Shown in pieces: positions 56,527 through 64,000 of a stretch of 64,000 nucleotides of DNA. The stretch is from the NCBI GenBank assembly GCA_018651745.1, contig JABIDL010000033.1:3883-67882 (forward strand). Direction: 5' to 3'. The translations under genes were made by a program, and so were the position numbers. Under the pieces are notes generated by a model that saw only the letters and a list, made by a program, of their open reading frames with translations, did not search any database and had not been told where the DNA came from. This stretch comes from Candidatus Neomarinimicrobiota bacterium. Its GTDB lineage: Bacteria > Fidelibacterota > Marinisomatia > Marinisomatales > TCS55. Positions within the stretch are counted from its first letter, which is position 1. Every line of letters begins with the position of its first letter.

Positions 56527-57068
56527 TATTCTGCTCCTCCAACTGTTTTACCCTGCTTACTTCTTACATATTCATCTTTGTATCGGATTCCTTTCCCTTT
56601 ATAGGGTTCGGGTTTCCTGAATGATCTAATTTTCGCTGCTACCTCACCAACAAGTTCTTTCATAAAACCAGACACTTTAATGTCAGTACGTTTTGCTTCA
56701 ATTTTAATACCTTCTGGCGGATCAAAAATTATATCGTGGGAATAGCCTAATTGAAGAACAAGTCTGTTTCCTTGCATATTCGCTTGGTAACCAACTCCAA
56801 TAATATTTAGTTCAATGGAAAATCCTTCAGAAACGCCTGTGATACCATTTGCAATAATTTGACGGGTTGTACCGTGGAGAGCACGATGCAGCATTTCGTC
56901 TGATGGCCGCGTTACCAAAATTTTGTCATTTTCGTATTTAACAATCATATCTGCATGAAAAGGGACATTCAAATTTCCATTGGGACCTTTGATATCAACG
57001 CTATTATCCAGAACGGTAACGTTGACACCATCTGGAATTACAATTGGCTGTTTACCTATTCGGCTCAT
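56526..57068 (-). CDS. rplF: 50S ribosomal protein L6
   Basis: 180 residues, two similar domains. [20 protein letters not shown] at the start, [20 protein letters not shown] in the middle and [20 protein letters not shown] at the end. Sits near the factor-binding site of the large subunit. Three bases after rpsH. Confidence 0.97.
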   Translation of the reverse strand: MSRIGKQPIVIPDGVNVTVLDNSVDIKGPNGNLNVPFHADMIVKYENDKILVTRPSDEMLHRALHGTTRQIIANGITGVSEGFSIELNIIGVGYQANMQGNRLVLQLGYSHDIIFDPPEGIKIEAKRTDIKVSGFMKELVGEVAAKIRSFRKPEPYKGKGIRYKDEYVRSKQGKTVGGAE

Positions 57069-57071
57069 GGT

Positions 57072-57470
57072 TTACCACACATTGCAAAGGATTTCACCGC
57101 CAACATTAATTTTTTTGGCGATTTTATTAGAAACAACACCTTGAGAAGTAGACAAAATCGAAATTCCAAGCCCGTCTCTCACCCTAGGTATTTCCTTGGA
57201 TGAAACATACACTCTAAGTCCAGGTTTGCTTACACGTTCGATTCCTCTAATCACAGCAACACCTTTGTGATCATATTTTAGAAAAACTCTGACAGATTCT
57301 TTATGACCATCTTCCACAAACATAAAATCTTTAATATACCGTTCTTCACGCAAAACAAACGCGATGCGTTTTTTGGAAGCAGACGAAGGAATATCAACCC
57401 ACCGTTTATTAACAGCTAGACCATTTCTGATGCGGGTCAACATATCTGCAATTGGATCACTCATTGACAT
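57072..57470 (-). CDS. rpsH: 30S ribosomal protein S8
   Basis: 132 residues. SDPIADMLTRIRNGLAVNKR, LKYDHKGVAVIRGIERVSKP and GLGISILSTSQGVVSNKIA. An AAGGAG site lies ten bases before the first of two close ATGs. Core protein of the 16S central domain; in E. coli it also represses the spc operon, but no copy of its binding helix was identified here. Confidence 0.97.
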   Translation of the reverse strand: MSMSDPIADMLTRIRNGLAVNKRWVDIPSSASKKRIAFVLREERYIKDFMFVEDGHKESVRVFLKYDHKGVAVIRGIERVSKPGLRVYVSSKEIPRVRDGLGISILSTSQGVVSNKIAKKINVGGEILCNVW

Positions 57471-57484
57471 AATAAATTATCTCC

Positions 57485-57670
57485 TTACCAACTCGCCTTA
57501 GTTATACCCGGGATTTCACCTTTTAATGCCATTTCGCGAAAGCAAATTCTACACAATCCAAATTTTCGCAAGTACCCATCCGGACGTCCGCAATTAAAAC
57601 ATCGGTTGTATGCCCTGGTAGAAAATTTAGGTTTTAATTTCGCTTTATTAATAAGTGATTTCTTTGCCAT
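57485..57670 (-). CDS. rpsN: 30S ribosomal protein S14, zinc-binding (type Z)
   Basis: 61 residues, the short form with a zinc ribbon: Cys24 and Cys27 in RCFNCGRP and Cys40 and Cys43 in [12 protein letters not shown]. The usual long type lacks these cysteines. It closes the head of the small subunit near S3. It starts in the rplE stop codon, in the spc operon. Confidence 0.95.
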   Translation of the reverse strand: MAKKSLINKAKLKPKFSTRAYNRCFNCGRPDGYLRKFGLCRICFREMALKGEIPGITKASW

Positions 57671-58314
57671 TAGGCTTCTCCATTAATGGTTTCGATCGGA
57701 TTCGATTTGACAGGTTTTACTCTCAGGGGAAAACCAAAATCTTTTAACAGCCAATAAGCTTCATCATCCGTCCCGGCTGTTGTAGTAATAGAAATATCCA
57801 TTCCGCGAATACTATCAATTTTATCATAATCAATTTCAGTAAATATAATCTGCTCTTTAATACCAAATGAATAATTTCCCTGTCCGTCAAATGATTTGAA
57901 TGAGAGTCCTCTAAAATCACGGGTCCGAGGTAATGCAATGGAAACCAGCCGTTCAAAAAACTCAAACATTCTGGATCCGCGTAGCGTCACTTTACACCCC
58001 ACAGGAAATCCACGACGGATTTTAAAATTTGAGATATCTTTTTTAGACTTGGTTATTACGGATTTTTGCCCAGAAATCATTGCAAGTTCTTTCTCGGCAC
58101 TTTCCAAAGCTTTTGAATTTATCTTGGCATCGCCAATTCCCATATTGATAGAAATTTTGCTGATCTTCGGTACTTCCATTACATTTGAATATTCAAAACG
58201 TGCTGTCATGCTCGGGATAACTTCATCAAAATATCGTTTTTTAAACACAGGAGTATAGTCTGCCGTCTTTTTCACAACTTTCAATTTCGGTTTAGATTTA
58301 TTTTTTTCAGCCAT
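57670..58314 (-). CDS. rplE: 50S ribosomal protein L5 with extended N-terminus
   Basis: 214 residues, about 30 more than the usual 180. The extra N-terminal part ([20 protein letters not shown]) is basic and probably disordered; the core starts at [15 protein letters not shown]. Typical blocks [20 protein letters not shown] and [20 protein letters not shown] are intact. Binds 5S rRNA and the P-site tRNA. A start nearer the core is not marked by a better ribosome site, so I keep the long form. Confidence 0.93.
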   Translation of the reverse strand: MAEKNKSKPKLKVVKKTADYTPVFKKRYFDEVIPSMTARFEYSNVMEVPKISKISINMGIGDAKINSKALESAEKELAMISGQKSVITKSKKDISNFKIRRGFPVGCKVTLRGSRMFEFFERLVSIALPRTRDFRGLSFKSFDGQGNYSFGIKEQIIFTEIDYDKIDSIRGMDISITTTAGTDDEAYWLLKDFGFPLRVKPVKSNPIETINGEA

Positions 58315-58315
58315 T

Positions 58316-58624
58316 TTAGGAATCTATTTCTGCGCCAGTGTTTTTGGCGATCCGAACTTTCGACCCATCTTCAAGTTTTTTATATCCAATGCGAGTCGGA
58401 CTACCACCGTGTACAACCATCAAATTTGAAATATGAATTGGAGCTTCCTTTTCAATAATTCCACCTTTTTGATTTTGCTGACTCGGACGAGTGTGGCGTT
58501 TAATAAAATTAATACCTTCAACCAAAGCGCGCTGTCGCTTTGGAAAGACATGGAGTACTTTTCCTTCAAGTCCTTTACTATTGCCGCGAATTACTTTGAC
58601 GATCATGCCAGTTTTAATATGCAT
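58316..58624 (-). CDS. rplX: 50S ribosomal protein L24
   Basis: 102 residues from the ATG at 58624; the open frame extends to 58723 but that part lies in rplN. KOW motif [20 protein letters not shown] at the start, then [20 protein letters not shown] and a lysine-rich end. Early assembly protein of the large subunit. One base after the rplN stop. Confidence 0.96.
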   Translation of the reverse strand: MHIKTGMIVKVIRGNSKGLEGKVLHVFPKRQRALVEGINFIKRHTRPSQQNQKGGIIEKEAPIHISNLMVVHGGSPTRIGYKKLEDGSKVRIAKNTGAEIDS

Positions 58625-58625
58625 T

Positions 58626-58994
58626 TTATATGACCTCCGGCGCCATTGAAACAATTCGCATATAACCACCGTCACGCAATTCTCTGGCGACGGGACCAAA
58701 AATTCGGGTTCCTCTTGGATCACCGGTGCTGGTTAGCAAAACGGCAGCATTATCATCAAACCGAATATAAGAACCATCTGGACGACGCACTTCTTTTCTA
58801 GTGCGAACCACCACGGCGCGGCTGACTTCGCCTTTTTTAACCATTCCGTCGGGAATTGCTTTTTTCACTGTAACCACAATCTGATCTCCCAAAGATGCAT
58901 ATCGGCGTTTAGAACCTCCCAAAACTTTGAAGCAAAGCACTTCCTTTGCTCCGGAATTATCTGCCACTTTTAATCTTGTTTCTTGTTGTACCAT
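58626..58994 (-). CDS. rplN: 50S ribosomal protein L14
   Basis: 122 residues. [60 protein letters not shown] and [20 protein letters not shown], the full L14 pattern. Forms part of bridge B5/B8 to the small subunit. Two bases after rpsQ. Confidence 0.98.
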   Translation of the reverse strand: MVQQETRLKVADNSGAKEVLCFKVLGGSKRRYASLGDQIVVTVKKAIPDGMVKKGEVSRAVVVRTRKEVRRPDGSYIRFDDNAAVLLTSTGDPRGTRIFGPVARELRDGGYMRIVSMAPEVI

Positions 58995-58996
58995 AT

Positions 58997-59266
58997 TTAT
59001 TCGTTAATCAATACCGATTCCCTGATAATTTCACTTACTTGCCATCGGATTGTTTTACTCAAAGGCCGAGTTGAGGTAATTTTTACCATATCACCCATTT
59101 TGGGTGTCACAGATCCGGCATGCGCTTTATGTTTTTTAAATCGTTTAATATATTTTTTATAAATAGGATGTTTCACCTGCCGTGTAACTTTCACAACAAC
59201 AGTTTTATCCATTTTATCGCTCACAACTTCACCAACAAGGGATTGCCTTTTGCGTGCTTTAATCAT
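58997..59266 (-). CDS. rpsQ: 30S ribosomal protein S17
   Basis: 89 residues, an OB fold. [20 protein letters not shown] and [20 protein letters not shown], with [20 protein letters not shown] at the end. It binds 16S rRNA early in assembly. Overlaps rpmC by eight bases. Confidence 0.97.
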   Translation of the reverse strand: MIKARKRQSLVGEVVSDKMDKTVVVKVTRQVKHPIYKKYIKRFKKHKAHAGSVTPKMGDMVKITSTRPLSKTIRWQVSEIIRESVLINE

Positions 59267-59486
59267 TTGAGTTTTTCGCCTCTCCGCTGGATCTTATTTT
59301 TAATTCCAATTCTTTTAACACTGTATTAATCTGTGCGATTTCTCGTCTTAAATATCTGAGTTGAAGCGGATTCTCTAACTGATGCATCGCTTTTTGAAAT
59401 CGTAAATTCCGTAGCGCCTCTGTATTATCTTGAAGTCTAGATTTTAATTCCATCCGATTCATACCTATAATCTCGCTACGCTTCAT
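59259..59486 (-). CDS. rpmC: 50S ribosomal protein L29
   Basis: 75 residues, two helices. [20 protein letters not shown] and [20 protein letters not shown], the L29 hallmark (N-P-x-x-I/L-R-x-x-R-R-x-I-A-R/Q). Lies at the tunnel exit beside L23. Overlaps rplP by four bases and rpsQ by eight. Confidence 0.95.
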   Translation of the reverse strand: MKRSEIIGMNRMELKSRLQDNTEALRNLRFQKAMHQLENPLQLRYLRREIAQINTVLKELELKIRSSGEAKNSND

Positions 59487-59896
59487 ATTTTTCTCCGCTC
59501 GACCACTTTAGTTTTAACGGGTAGTTTGCTCGAGGCTGCATAAAATGCTTCCTCAGCTATTTCTTTTGTTACACCTTCAACTTCAAATAAAATCCGTCCA
59601 GGTTTCACAACTGCAACCCAATATTCTGGTGCACCTTTTCCTTTACCCATCCGAGTTTCAGCAGGTTTTTGAGTAATCGGCTTATCCGGAAAAATACGAA
59701 TCCACATTTTTCCAATTTTTCTAACTGCTCGAGCAACGGTTATACGAGCTGATTCAATTTGGCGAGCAGTAATCCAACCACCTTCAACTGCTTTAAGACC
59801 ATAACTCCCAAACGCTACATGATTCCCACGCATTGCCATTCCTCGACGATTTCCTCGATGATGACGGCGGTATTTAGTTTTTTTCGGTTCCAGCAT
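59483..59896 (-). CDS. rplP: 50S ribosomal protein L16
   Basis: 137 residues. [20 protein letters not shown] and [20 protein letters not shown], then [20 protein letters not shown] and [20 protein letters not shown]. Shapes the A-site tRNA elbow contact. Five bases after rpsC. Confidence 0.98.
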   Translation of the reverse strand: MLEPKKTKYRRHHRGNRRGMAMRGNHVAFGSYGLKAVEGGWITARQIESARITVARAVRKIGKMWIRIFPDKPITQKPAETRMGKGKGAPEYWVAVVKPGRILFEVEGVTKEIAEEAFYAASSKLPVKTKVVERRKI

Positions 59897-59901
59897 CGTT
59901 A

Positions 59902-60519
59902 TTACTTGTTACATATCCAAACTTTTATTCCAATAACACCGTACTGCGTCTGAGCTTCGGTTAACGCATAATCGATGTTAGATCTAAGTGTGTGTAAGGG
60001 AACGCGTCCCTCAGAAAATTTTTCGCTTCGGGCGATTTCAGAACCCCCAAGCCGACCAGCAACATTAACGCGGATACCTTCAGCTCCCATTCGAATTGTG
60101 GATTGAATTGCTTTATTTACGACGCGTCGATAGGATATTTTTTTAATTAACTGGTGGGCGATATTCGCACCTACCAACGCAGAATCAAGTTCAGGGCGCT
60201 TTACTTCAGAAATATTTATTTGAACATCAGTGGTTTTCGATAATTGTTTAATTTCTTCTTTTAGACGTCCTACTTCTTCTCCGCCTTTCCCAATAACAAT
60301 ACCTGGCCTCGCAGTATAAATCGTAACGGTTACTACCTTAGATGACCGGCTGATTTCAACCCTAGATACGCCTGCGTTTGGCAATCTATAAGCCAAATAT
60401 TTACGGATATTCACATCTTCCTCTAAATTTTCGGCCATCGATTTTTTAGCAAACCAATTGGATCGCCAATTTTTATTTACCGCAAGTCTAAATCCTACTG
60501 GATGTGTTTTTTGACCCAT
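59902..60519 (-). CDS. rpsC: 30S ribosomal protein S3
   Basis: 205 residues. [20 protein letters not shown] at the start, a KH domain ([20 protein letters not shown]) and C-terminal [20 protein letters not shown] and [20 protein letters not shown]. Lines the mRNA entry. Shorter than the E. coli protein because the disordered tail is missing, as is usual outside the gamma group. Confidence 0.97.
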   Translation of the reverse strand: MGQKTHPVGFRLAVNKNWRSNWFAKKSMAENLEEDVNIRKYLAYRLPNAGVSRVEISRSSKVVTVTIYTARPGIVIGKGGEEVGRLKEEIKQLSKTTDVQINISEVKRPELDSALVGANIAHQLIKKISYRRVVNKAIQSTIRMGAEGIRVNVAGRLGGSEIARSEKFSEGRVPLHTLRSNIDYALTEAQTQYGVIGIKVWICNK

Positions 60520-60522
60520 AGA

Positions 60523-60876
60523 TTAATTATCTTCTTTCTCGTCGCTAACAACGATTGTTAAATGACTTGATGGTCGCCTAATTCTCATAGCTCTTCCTCG
60601 CGAGGCAGGTCTAAACCGTTTCATGTAAGATCCACCATCAACAAAAGCTTCTTTCACTTTTAAACTATCAGGATCAACATTTTCCTTATCTGCAACCTGA
60701 ATTAAATTAGCCGCAGCAGACCGTACCGTTTTTTCAATTATTTGAGCCGCTTTAACCGGTGAAAAGTGTAAATAATTTAAAGCATCACCTACTCGCTGGC
60801 CTCGTACCTCATTCAGAACAATTCGAATTTTTCGTGGAGACTGATGAATATATCGGCTGATTGCTCGAGCTTCCAT
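60523..60876 (-). CDS. rplV: 50S ribosomal protein L22
   Basis: 117 residues. ARAISRYIHQSPRKIRIVLN, GQRVGDALNYLHFSPVKAAQ, AAANLIQVADKENVDPDSLK and the tunnel-lining hairpin ending RASRGRAMRIRRPSSHLTIV. It forms the narrowest part of the exit tunnel with L4. Starts in the rpsS stop codon. Confidence 0.97.
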   Translation of the reverse strand: MEARAISRYIHQSPRKIRIVLNEVRGQRVGDALNYLHFSPVKAAQIIEKTVRSAAANLIQVADKENVDPDSLKVKEAFVDGGSYMKRFRPASRGRAMRIRRPSSHLTIVVSDEKEDN

Positions 60877-61142
60877 TAGCTTCTATCTCCCGAATGCATT
60901 CTAAATATTCTCGTCGGTGCAAATTCACCCAATTTATGCCCCACCATATTTTCATAAATAAAGACGGGAATAAACTTATTCCCATTATGGACGGCAAGCG
61001 TATGCCCAACAAATTCAGGTGTAATCATAGATCGTCTTGACCACGTTTTTATCACCTTCTTTTTTTCGCCTTCATTCATAGCCTTAATTTTTTTTAATAA
61101 TTTAACATCCACGAAAGGACCTTTTTTCAGAGAACGTGCCAT
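60876..61142 (-). CDS. rpsS: 30S ribosomal protein S19
   Basis: 88 residues. [40 protein letters not shown] and [20 protein letters not shown], with [11 protein letters not shown] at the end, all standard. Binds 16S rRNA in the head together with S13. One base after the rplB stop. Confidence 0.97.
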   Translation of the reverse strand: MARSLKKGPFVDVKLLKKIKAMNEGEKKKVIKTWSRRSMITPEFVGHTLAVHNGNKFIPVFIYENMVGHKLGEFAPTRIFRMHSGDRS

Positions 61143-61143
61143 C

Positions 61144-61968
61144 TTATTTCCTCCGATTCACAATATAAACGTTTGATTTCTTTTTCTTATTCCGGGTTTT
61201 GTAACCTTTTGTTGGTTTTCCCCATGGAGTAGTAGGATGACGACCTCCAGAAGATTTTCCCTCTCCTCCACCCATTGGATGGTCAACAGGATTCATAGCT
61301 ACTCCACGGACTTTAGGACGACGCCCAAGCCATCTTGATCTACCAGCTTTCCCGGATACAATCTGCTCGTGAGATTTATTCCCAACCTCGCCTACTGTAG
61401 CTCTGCAATTACTTCGAACCATTCTTATTTCACTTGATGGAAGTTTCAGAGTTGTAAATTCTTTTTCATGTGCCATCACCTGAGCTGCCGCACCGGCACT
61501 TCGGACCATTTGTCCACCCCGCCCCGGCTCAAGCTCTACATTATGAACGAATAAACCTGTAGGCACATCTTTCAACAATAAACAATTTCCAATTCTCAAG
61601 GGTGCCTCTTCTCCGGATAAAAGTGAATCACCAACACGCAATCCGAAAGGCGAAAGAATATATCGTTTTTCTCCATCAGAGTAATGTAACAAGGCAATGT
61701 TTGCAGATCGATTTGGGTCGTATTCAATTGTGGCTACCTTAGCTGGAATACCATCTTTGTTTCGTTTAAAATCAATGATGCGATACCGTCTTTTATGACC
61801 ACCACCACGATGACGAGCAGTAATCCTACCTTTATTATTTCTGCCACCGGTTTTTCTTAGATCGGCAGTAAGACTCTTCTCTGGTTTGGATGCAGTTAAT
61901 TCTGCAAAATCTGAACGAGTCGAAAATCTGGTTCCAGGCGTATTGGGTTTTAGTGCGCGAACTCCCAT
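61144..61968 (-). CDS. rplB: 50S ribosomal protein L2
   Basis: 274 residues. [20 protein letters not shown] at the start, [20 protein letters not shown], and the conserved [20 protein letters not shown] loop with the histidine near the peptidyl transferase centre, then [20 protein letters not shown]. Needed for subunit joining. Starts in the rplW stop codon. Confidence 0.98.
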   Translation of the reverse strand: MGVRALKPNTPGTRFSTRSDFAELTASKPEKSLTADLRKTGGRNNKGRITARHRGGGHKRRYRIIDFKRNKDGIPAKVATIEYDPNRSANIALLHYSDGEKRYILSPFGLRVGDSLLSGEEAPLRIGNCLLLKDVPTGLFVHNVELEPGRGGQMVRSAGAAAQVMAHEKEFTTLKLPSSEIRMVRSNCRATVGEVGNKSHEQIVSGKAGRSRWLGRRPKVRGVAMNPVDHPMGGGEGKSSGGRHPTTPWGKPTKGYKTRNKKKKSNVYIVNRRK

Positions 61969-62291
61969 TAGTCGGCCACCTCTCCTCTAAGAAGATCAAT
62001 AGTAAACCCTTCGGCAAGGGTAATGACAGCACGTTTCCAATTGGATCGACGTCCGCGGGTGCGAATCACTCTGCCACCACTGCGAACTGACATCTGCTTA
62101 TCCTTTCCTTTTCGATTCAATGTTGAAACTTTTAATACTTTTACATCAAATTGATCCTCAACTGCCCGTTTTATTTCCAATTTATTAGCATCCGGGTCAA
62201 CCTGAAACGCATATTTCCGCTCGGTATCTTCAAGTCGGCTCATTTTCTCTGTAAATAAGGGACGAATTAAAATTTCATGAGACAGCTTCAT
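61968..62291 (-). CDS. rplW: 50S ribosomal protein L23
   Basis: 107 residues. [60 protein letters not shown]. Sits at the tunnel exit and docks trigger factor and SRP. It begins in the rplD stop codon. Confidence 0.96.
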   Translation of the reverse strand: MKLSHEILIRPLFTEKMSRLEDTERKYAFQVDPDANKLEIKRAVEDQFDVKVLKVSTLNRKGKDKQMSVRSGGRVIRTRGRRSNWKRAVITLAEGFTIDLLRGEVAD

Positions 62292-62926
62292 TAGGCTTTT
62301 TCTCCCAGAGATTTATTCAAAATTTTAAGACCAGATTCTGTAAAAAGTAACGTATCGCTCTCAATGAAATCGTACGTACTGGCATAATCCGCTTTTACAA
62401 CAAAAACGCCCGGTATATTGTTTGTAGCCAAAAGAAGGTTTTCTGAAACCTCTTCAGGCAGAATCAATACTTTTCGACCTTTGATATTTAAATCTGATAA
62501 CATTTTGACCATATCTTTGGTTTTTGGTGATTCAAGTTTAAAATCTTCAACGACCATAATTCCTTTTTTCGAAGCCTTATCAGATAATACAGATTTCCGA
62601 GCAAGACGTTTTAACTTTTTGGGAAGTTTATGAGAATACGATCTTGGCTCAGGTCCGAAAACAGTACCGCCACCAACCCACAATGGCGACCTGATTGTAC
62701 CCGCACGAGCACCGCCACGACCTTTTTGATTAAACGGTTTTCGTCCGCCCCCTCGCACGCGTGCTCGGTTTTTCGAACTACTGGTGCCTTGCCGATAATT
62801 AGTAAGTTCCGCTATCACAGCTTGATGTACTGCTGATTCATTTGGTTCAATACCAAAAATACCTTTATCAACTACGATGGATGATGAAGATTTATTTCCG
62901 TCAGATTTATAAATGGTCAGCTTCAT
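62291..62926 (-). CDS. rplD: 50S ribosomal protein L4
   Basis: 211 residues. The tunnel-loop motif QGTSSSKNRARVRGGGRKPF, KGRGGARAGTIRSPLWVGGG and GPEPRSYSHKLPKKLKRLAR, then VLILPEEVSENLLLATNNIP. In gamma-proteobacteria L4 also represses the S10 operon; the leader for that is not in this window. Two bases after rplC. Confidence 0.97.
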   Translation of the reverse strand: MKLTIYKSDGNKSSSSIVVDKGIFGIEPNESAVHQAVIAELTNYRQGTSSSKNRARVRGGGRKPFNQKGRGGARAGTIRSPLWVGGGTVFGPEPRSYSHKLPKKLKRLARKSVLSDKASKKGIMVVEDFKLESPKTKDMVKMLSDLNIKGRKVLILPEEVSENLLLATNNIPGVFVVKADYASTYDFIESDTLLFTESGLKILNKSLGEKA

Positions 62927-62928
62927 AT

Positions 62929-63546
62929 TTATTTTGAAATTGTGATATATCCATTTTTTCCACCTGGGACGGCACCCTTAACGGCAATTTGATTACTGTC
63001 AACATTTACTTGAATAATTTCAAGATTTTGAGTTGTACTTTTCTTATTTCCCATTTGTCCAGCCATTTTCATCCCTTTAAAAACGCGTGATGGGTAAGAT
63101 GCTTGCCCAATAGAACCAGCAGATCTAGGATGTTCCCTTTGGCCATGAGTCTTTGGTCCACCAGCAAATCCATGACGTTTCATAACACCGGCGAAGCCTT
63201 TTCCCTTTGAAATTCCCGACACTGTAACAATATCGCCTTCTCTGAATAAATCAGCTTTAAATATTTGTCCTGTTTTGTAATTCACACCAGCAATTGGCTC
63301 AAATTCAAAAAGTAATTTTTTGGGCGTTGTTCCAGCTTTGTCAAAATGACCATTGAGAGGATTATTAGAATGCTTTTTCTTTTTTTCACCAAATCCAATC
63401 TGTACAGCATTATAACCGTCAGATTTTTCATTTTTAACTTGAGTCACGACACAGGGGCCAACTTCCAGCACGGTGACTGGAACTGTATCACCGATTTGAG
63501 TGAATACTTGGGTCATTCCTATTTTTTTTCCAATTAATCCGCGCAT
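62929..63546 (-). CDS. rplC: 50S ribosomal protein L3
   Basis: 205 residues. MRGLIGKKIGMTQVFTQIGD, then VTVLEVGPCVVTQVKNEKSD, GISKGKGFAGVMKRHGFAGG, THGQREHPRSAGSIGQASYP and the end VKGAVPGGKNGYITI. The loop with the methylated glutamine (GQ in the HGQREHP block) reaches the peptidyl transferase centre. Two bases after rpsJ. Confidence 0.98.
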   Translation of the reverse strand: MRGLIGKKIGMTQVFTQIGDTVPVTVLEVGPCVVTQVKNEKSDGYNAVQIGFGEKKKKHSNNPLNGHFDKAGTTPKKLLFEFEPIAGVNYKTGQIFKADLFREGDIVTVSGISKGKGFAGVMKRHGFAGGPKTHGQREHPRSAGSIGQASYPSRVFKGMKMAGQMGNKKSTTQNLEIIQVNVDSNQIAVKGAVPGGKNGYITISK

Positions 63547-63548
63547 AA

Positions 63549-63857
63549 TTATACTTTTATTTCGATGTCAACTCCAGCTGGAAGATCCAATTTCATGAGC
63601 GATTCCACCGTTTTAGGTGTGGAATTCAAAATGTCAATAAGGCGCTTGTGAACCTTTGTTTGAAATTGTTCTCTCGATTTCTTATCTACAAAAGGCGAAC
63701 GCAGAACCGTATAAATTGAACGCTTTGTTGGCAGAGGAATAGGGCCAGAAATAATCGCACCGGTCGATTTCGCTGTTCTGACAATTTTTTCAGTGGATTT
63801 ATCGATCAGTGTATGATCATAAGCCCTAAGACTGATGCGTATAGTTTGTTTCGCCAT
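63549..63857 (-). CDS. rpsJ: 30S ribosomal protein S10
   Basis: 102 residues from the ATG at 63857; the open frame upstream belongs to tuf. [60 protein letters not shown]. Also the antitermination factor NusE in E. coli. The first gene of the S10 block, seven bases after tuf. Confidence 0.97.
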   Translation of the reverse strand: MAKQTIRISLRAYDHTLIDKSTEKIVRTAKSTGAIISGPIPLPTKRSIYTVLRSPFVDKKSREQFQTKVHKRLIDILNSTPKTVESLMKLDLPAGVDIEIKV

Positions 63858-63864
63858 CTTTATT

Positions 63865-64000
63865 TTACTCCAATATTTCGGTAACGACACCGGCGCCCAC
63901 AGTATGGCCACCTTCTCTTATCGCAAACCGAAGTTCCTTATCCATTGCAATTGGGGTAATCAAGGTACCCGTCACTTCTACATTGTCGCCAGGCATCACC
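63865..64000 (-). CDS. tuf: Elongation factor Tu, C-terminal end (partial at window edge)
   Basis: Only the last 44 codons are in view. They read [20 protein letters not shown] and end with [20 protein letters not shown], the tail of EF-Tu domain 3. EF-Tu carries aminoacyl-tRNA to the ribosome. Its stop lies seven bases before rpsJ, the str-S10 join common in FCB bacteria and many others. Partial because the window ends. Confidence 0.96.
   Translation of the reverse strand, partial: VMPGDNVEVTGTLITPIAMDKELRFAIREGGHTVGAGVVTEILE

Noticed and set aside
1-64000. CRISPR arrays, insertion sequences, prophage genes
   Set aside because: No regularly spaced repeats, transposase or phage motifs were seen on either strand.

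Overview
The window looks like one contiguous stretch of a chromosome from a Gram-negative bacterium of the FCB superphylum. My best guess is Candidatus Marinimicrobia (SAR406) or a close relative. The reasons are: a PorU-type C25 peptidase and a PorZ-like beta-propeller that both end in FlgD-like C-terminal domains (type IX secretion style); a LapA/LapB pair and a DUF481-like barrel that imply an outer membrane; a meso-diaminopimelate-type MurE (DNPR motif); a short Bacteroidota-like sigma-70; and moderately AT-rich, densely packed genes with many ATGA/TAATG overlaps. The taxonomic call is inference; no 16S is present.

Layout. 1-3.7 kb (+): end of an OPT-family transporter, adenosine deaminase, a PLP sulfur-amino-acid enzyme and a frameshifted GNAT acetyltransferase. 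3.7-13.6 kb (mostly -): small membrane proteins, a PorZ-like secreted propeller overlapping a site-2 protease, several hypothetical exported proteins, a lysine-rich histone H1-like protein, and a dedicated sortase with its VIT/vWA substrate carrying a C-terminal LPQTG signal. A decayed piece of sortase sequence lies beyond the substrate gene. 13.7 kb (-): a selenocysteine tRNA. 13.9-26.3 kb (-): SPOR protein, LapB-like and LapA-like proteins, miaB; then M23 peptidase, sigma factor, coiled-coil protein, a small membrane ORF, FAD oxidoreductase, gatB, serA and aconitase. 26.4-48.5 kb (+): PorU-like peptidase, maf and a RodZ-like protein, followed by a complete division/cell-wall cluster (mraZ, rsmH, ftsL, ftsI, murE, murF, mraY, murD, ftsW, murG, murC, murB, ftsQ, ftsA, ftsZ; no ddl). 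An MraZ-box promoter precedes mraZ. 48.6-64 kb (-): tuf (partial), then the S10, spc and alpha ribosomal operons in canonical order ending at rplQ, followed by a secreted GHL10-type protein.

How it fits together. The right half is housekeeping: peptidoglycan precursor synthesis and septation beside the transcription-translation block (secY, map, infA, rpmJ, rpoA). The left third is accessory and concerned with the cell surface: sortase attachment, type IX-like export, membrane proteolysis and LPS-level control.

The most notable observations are: a poly-A frameshift in the only murG; a poly-T frameshift in a GNAT gene; a tRNA-Sec; a sortase-LPQTG module with a 31-bp exact repeat that encodes the sortase active site; a terminator hairpin lying inside the signal-peptide codons of the gene after rplQ; and MraZ boxes placed in and just after the mraZ promoter. 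I saw no insertion sequence, prophage or CRISPR array.
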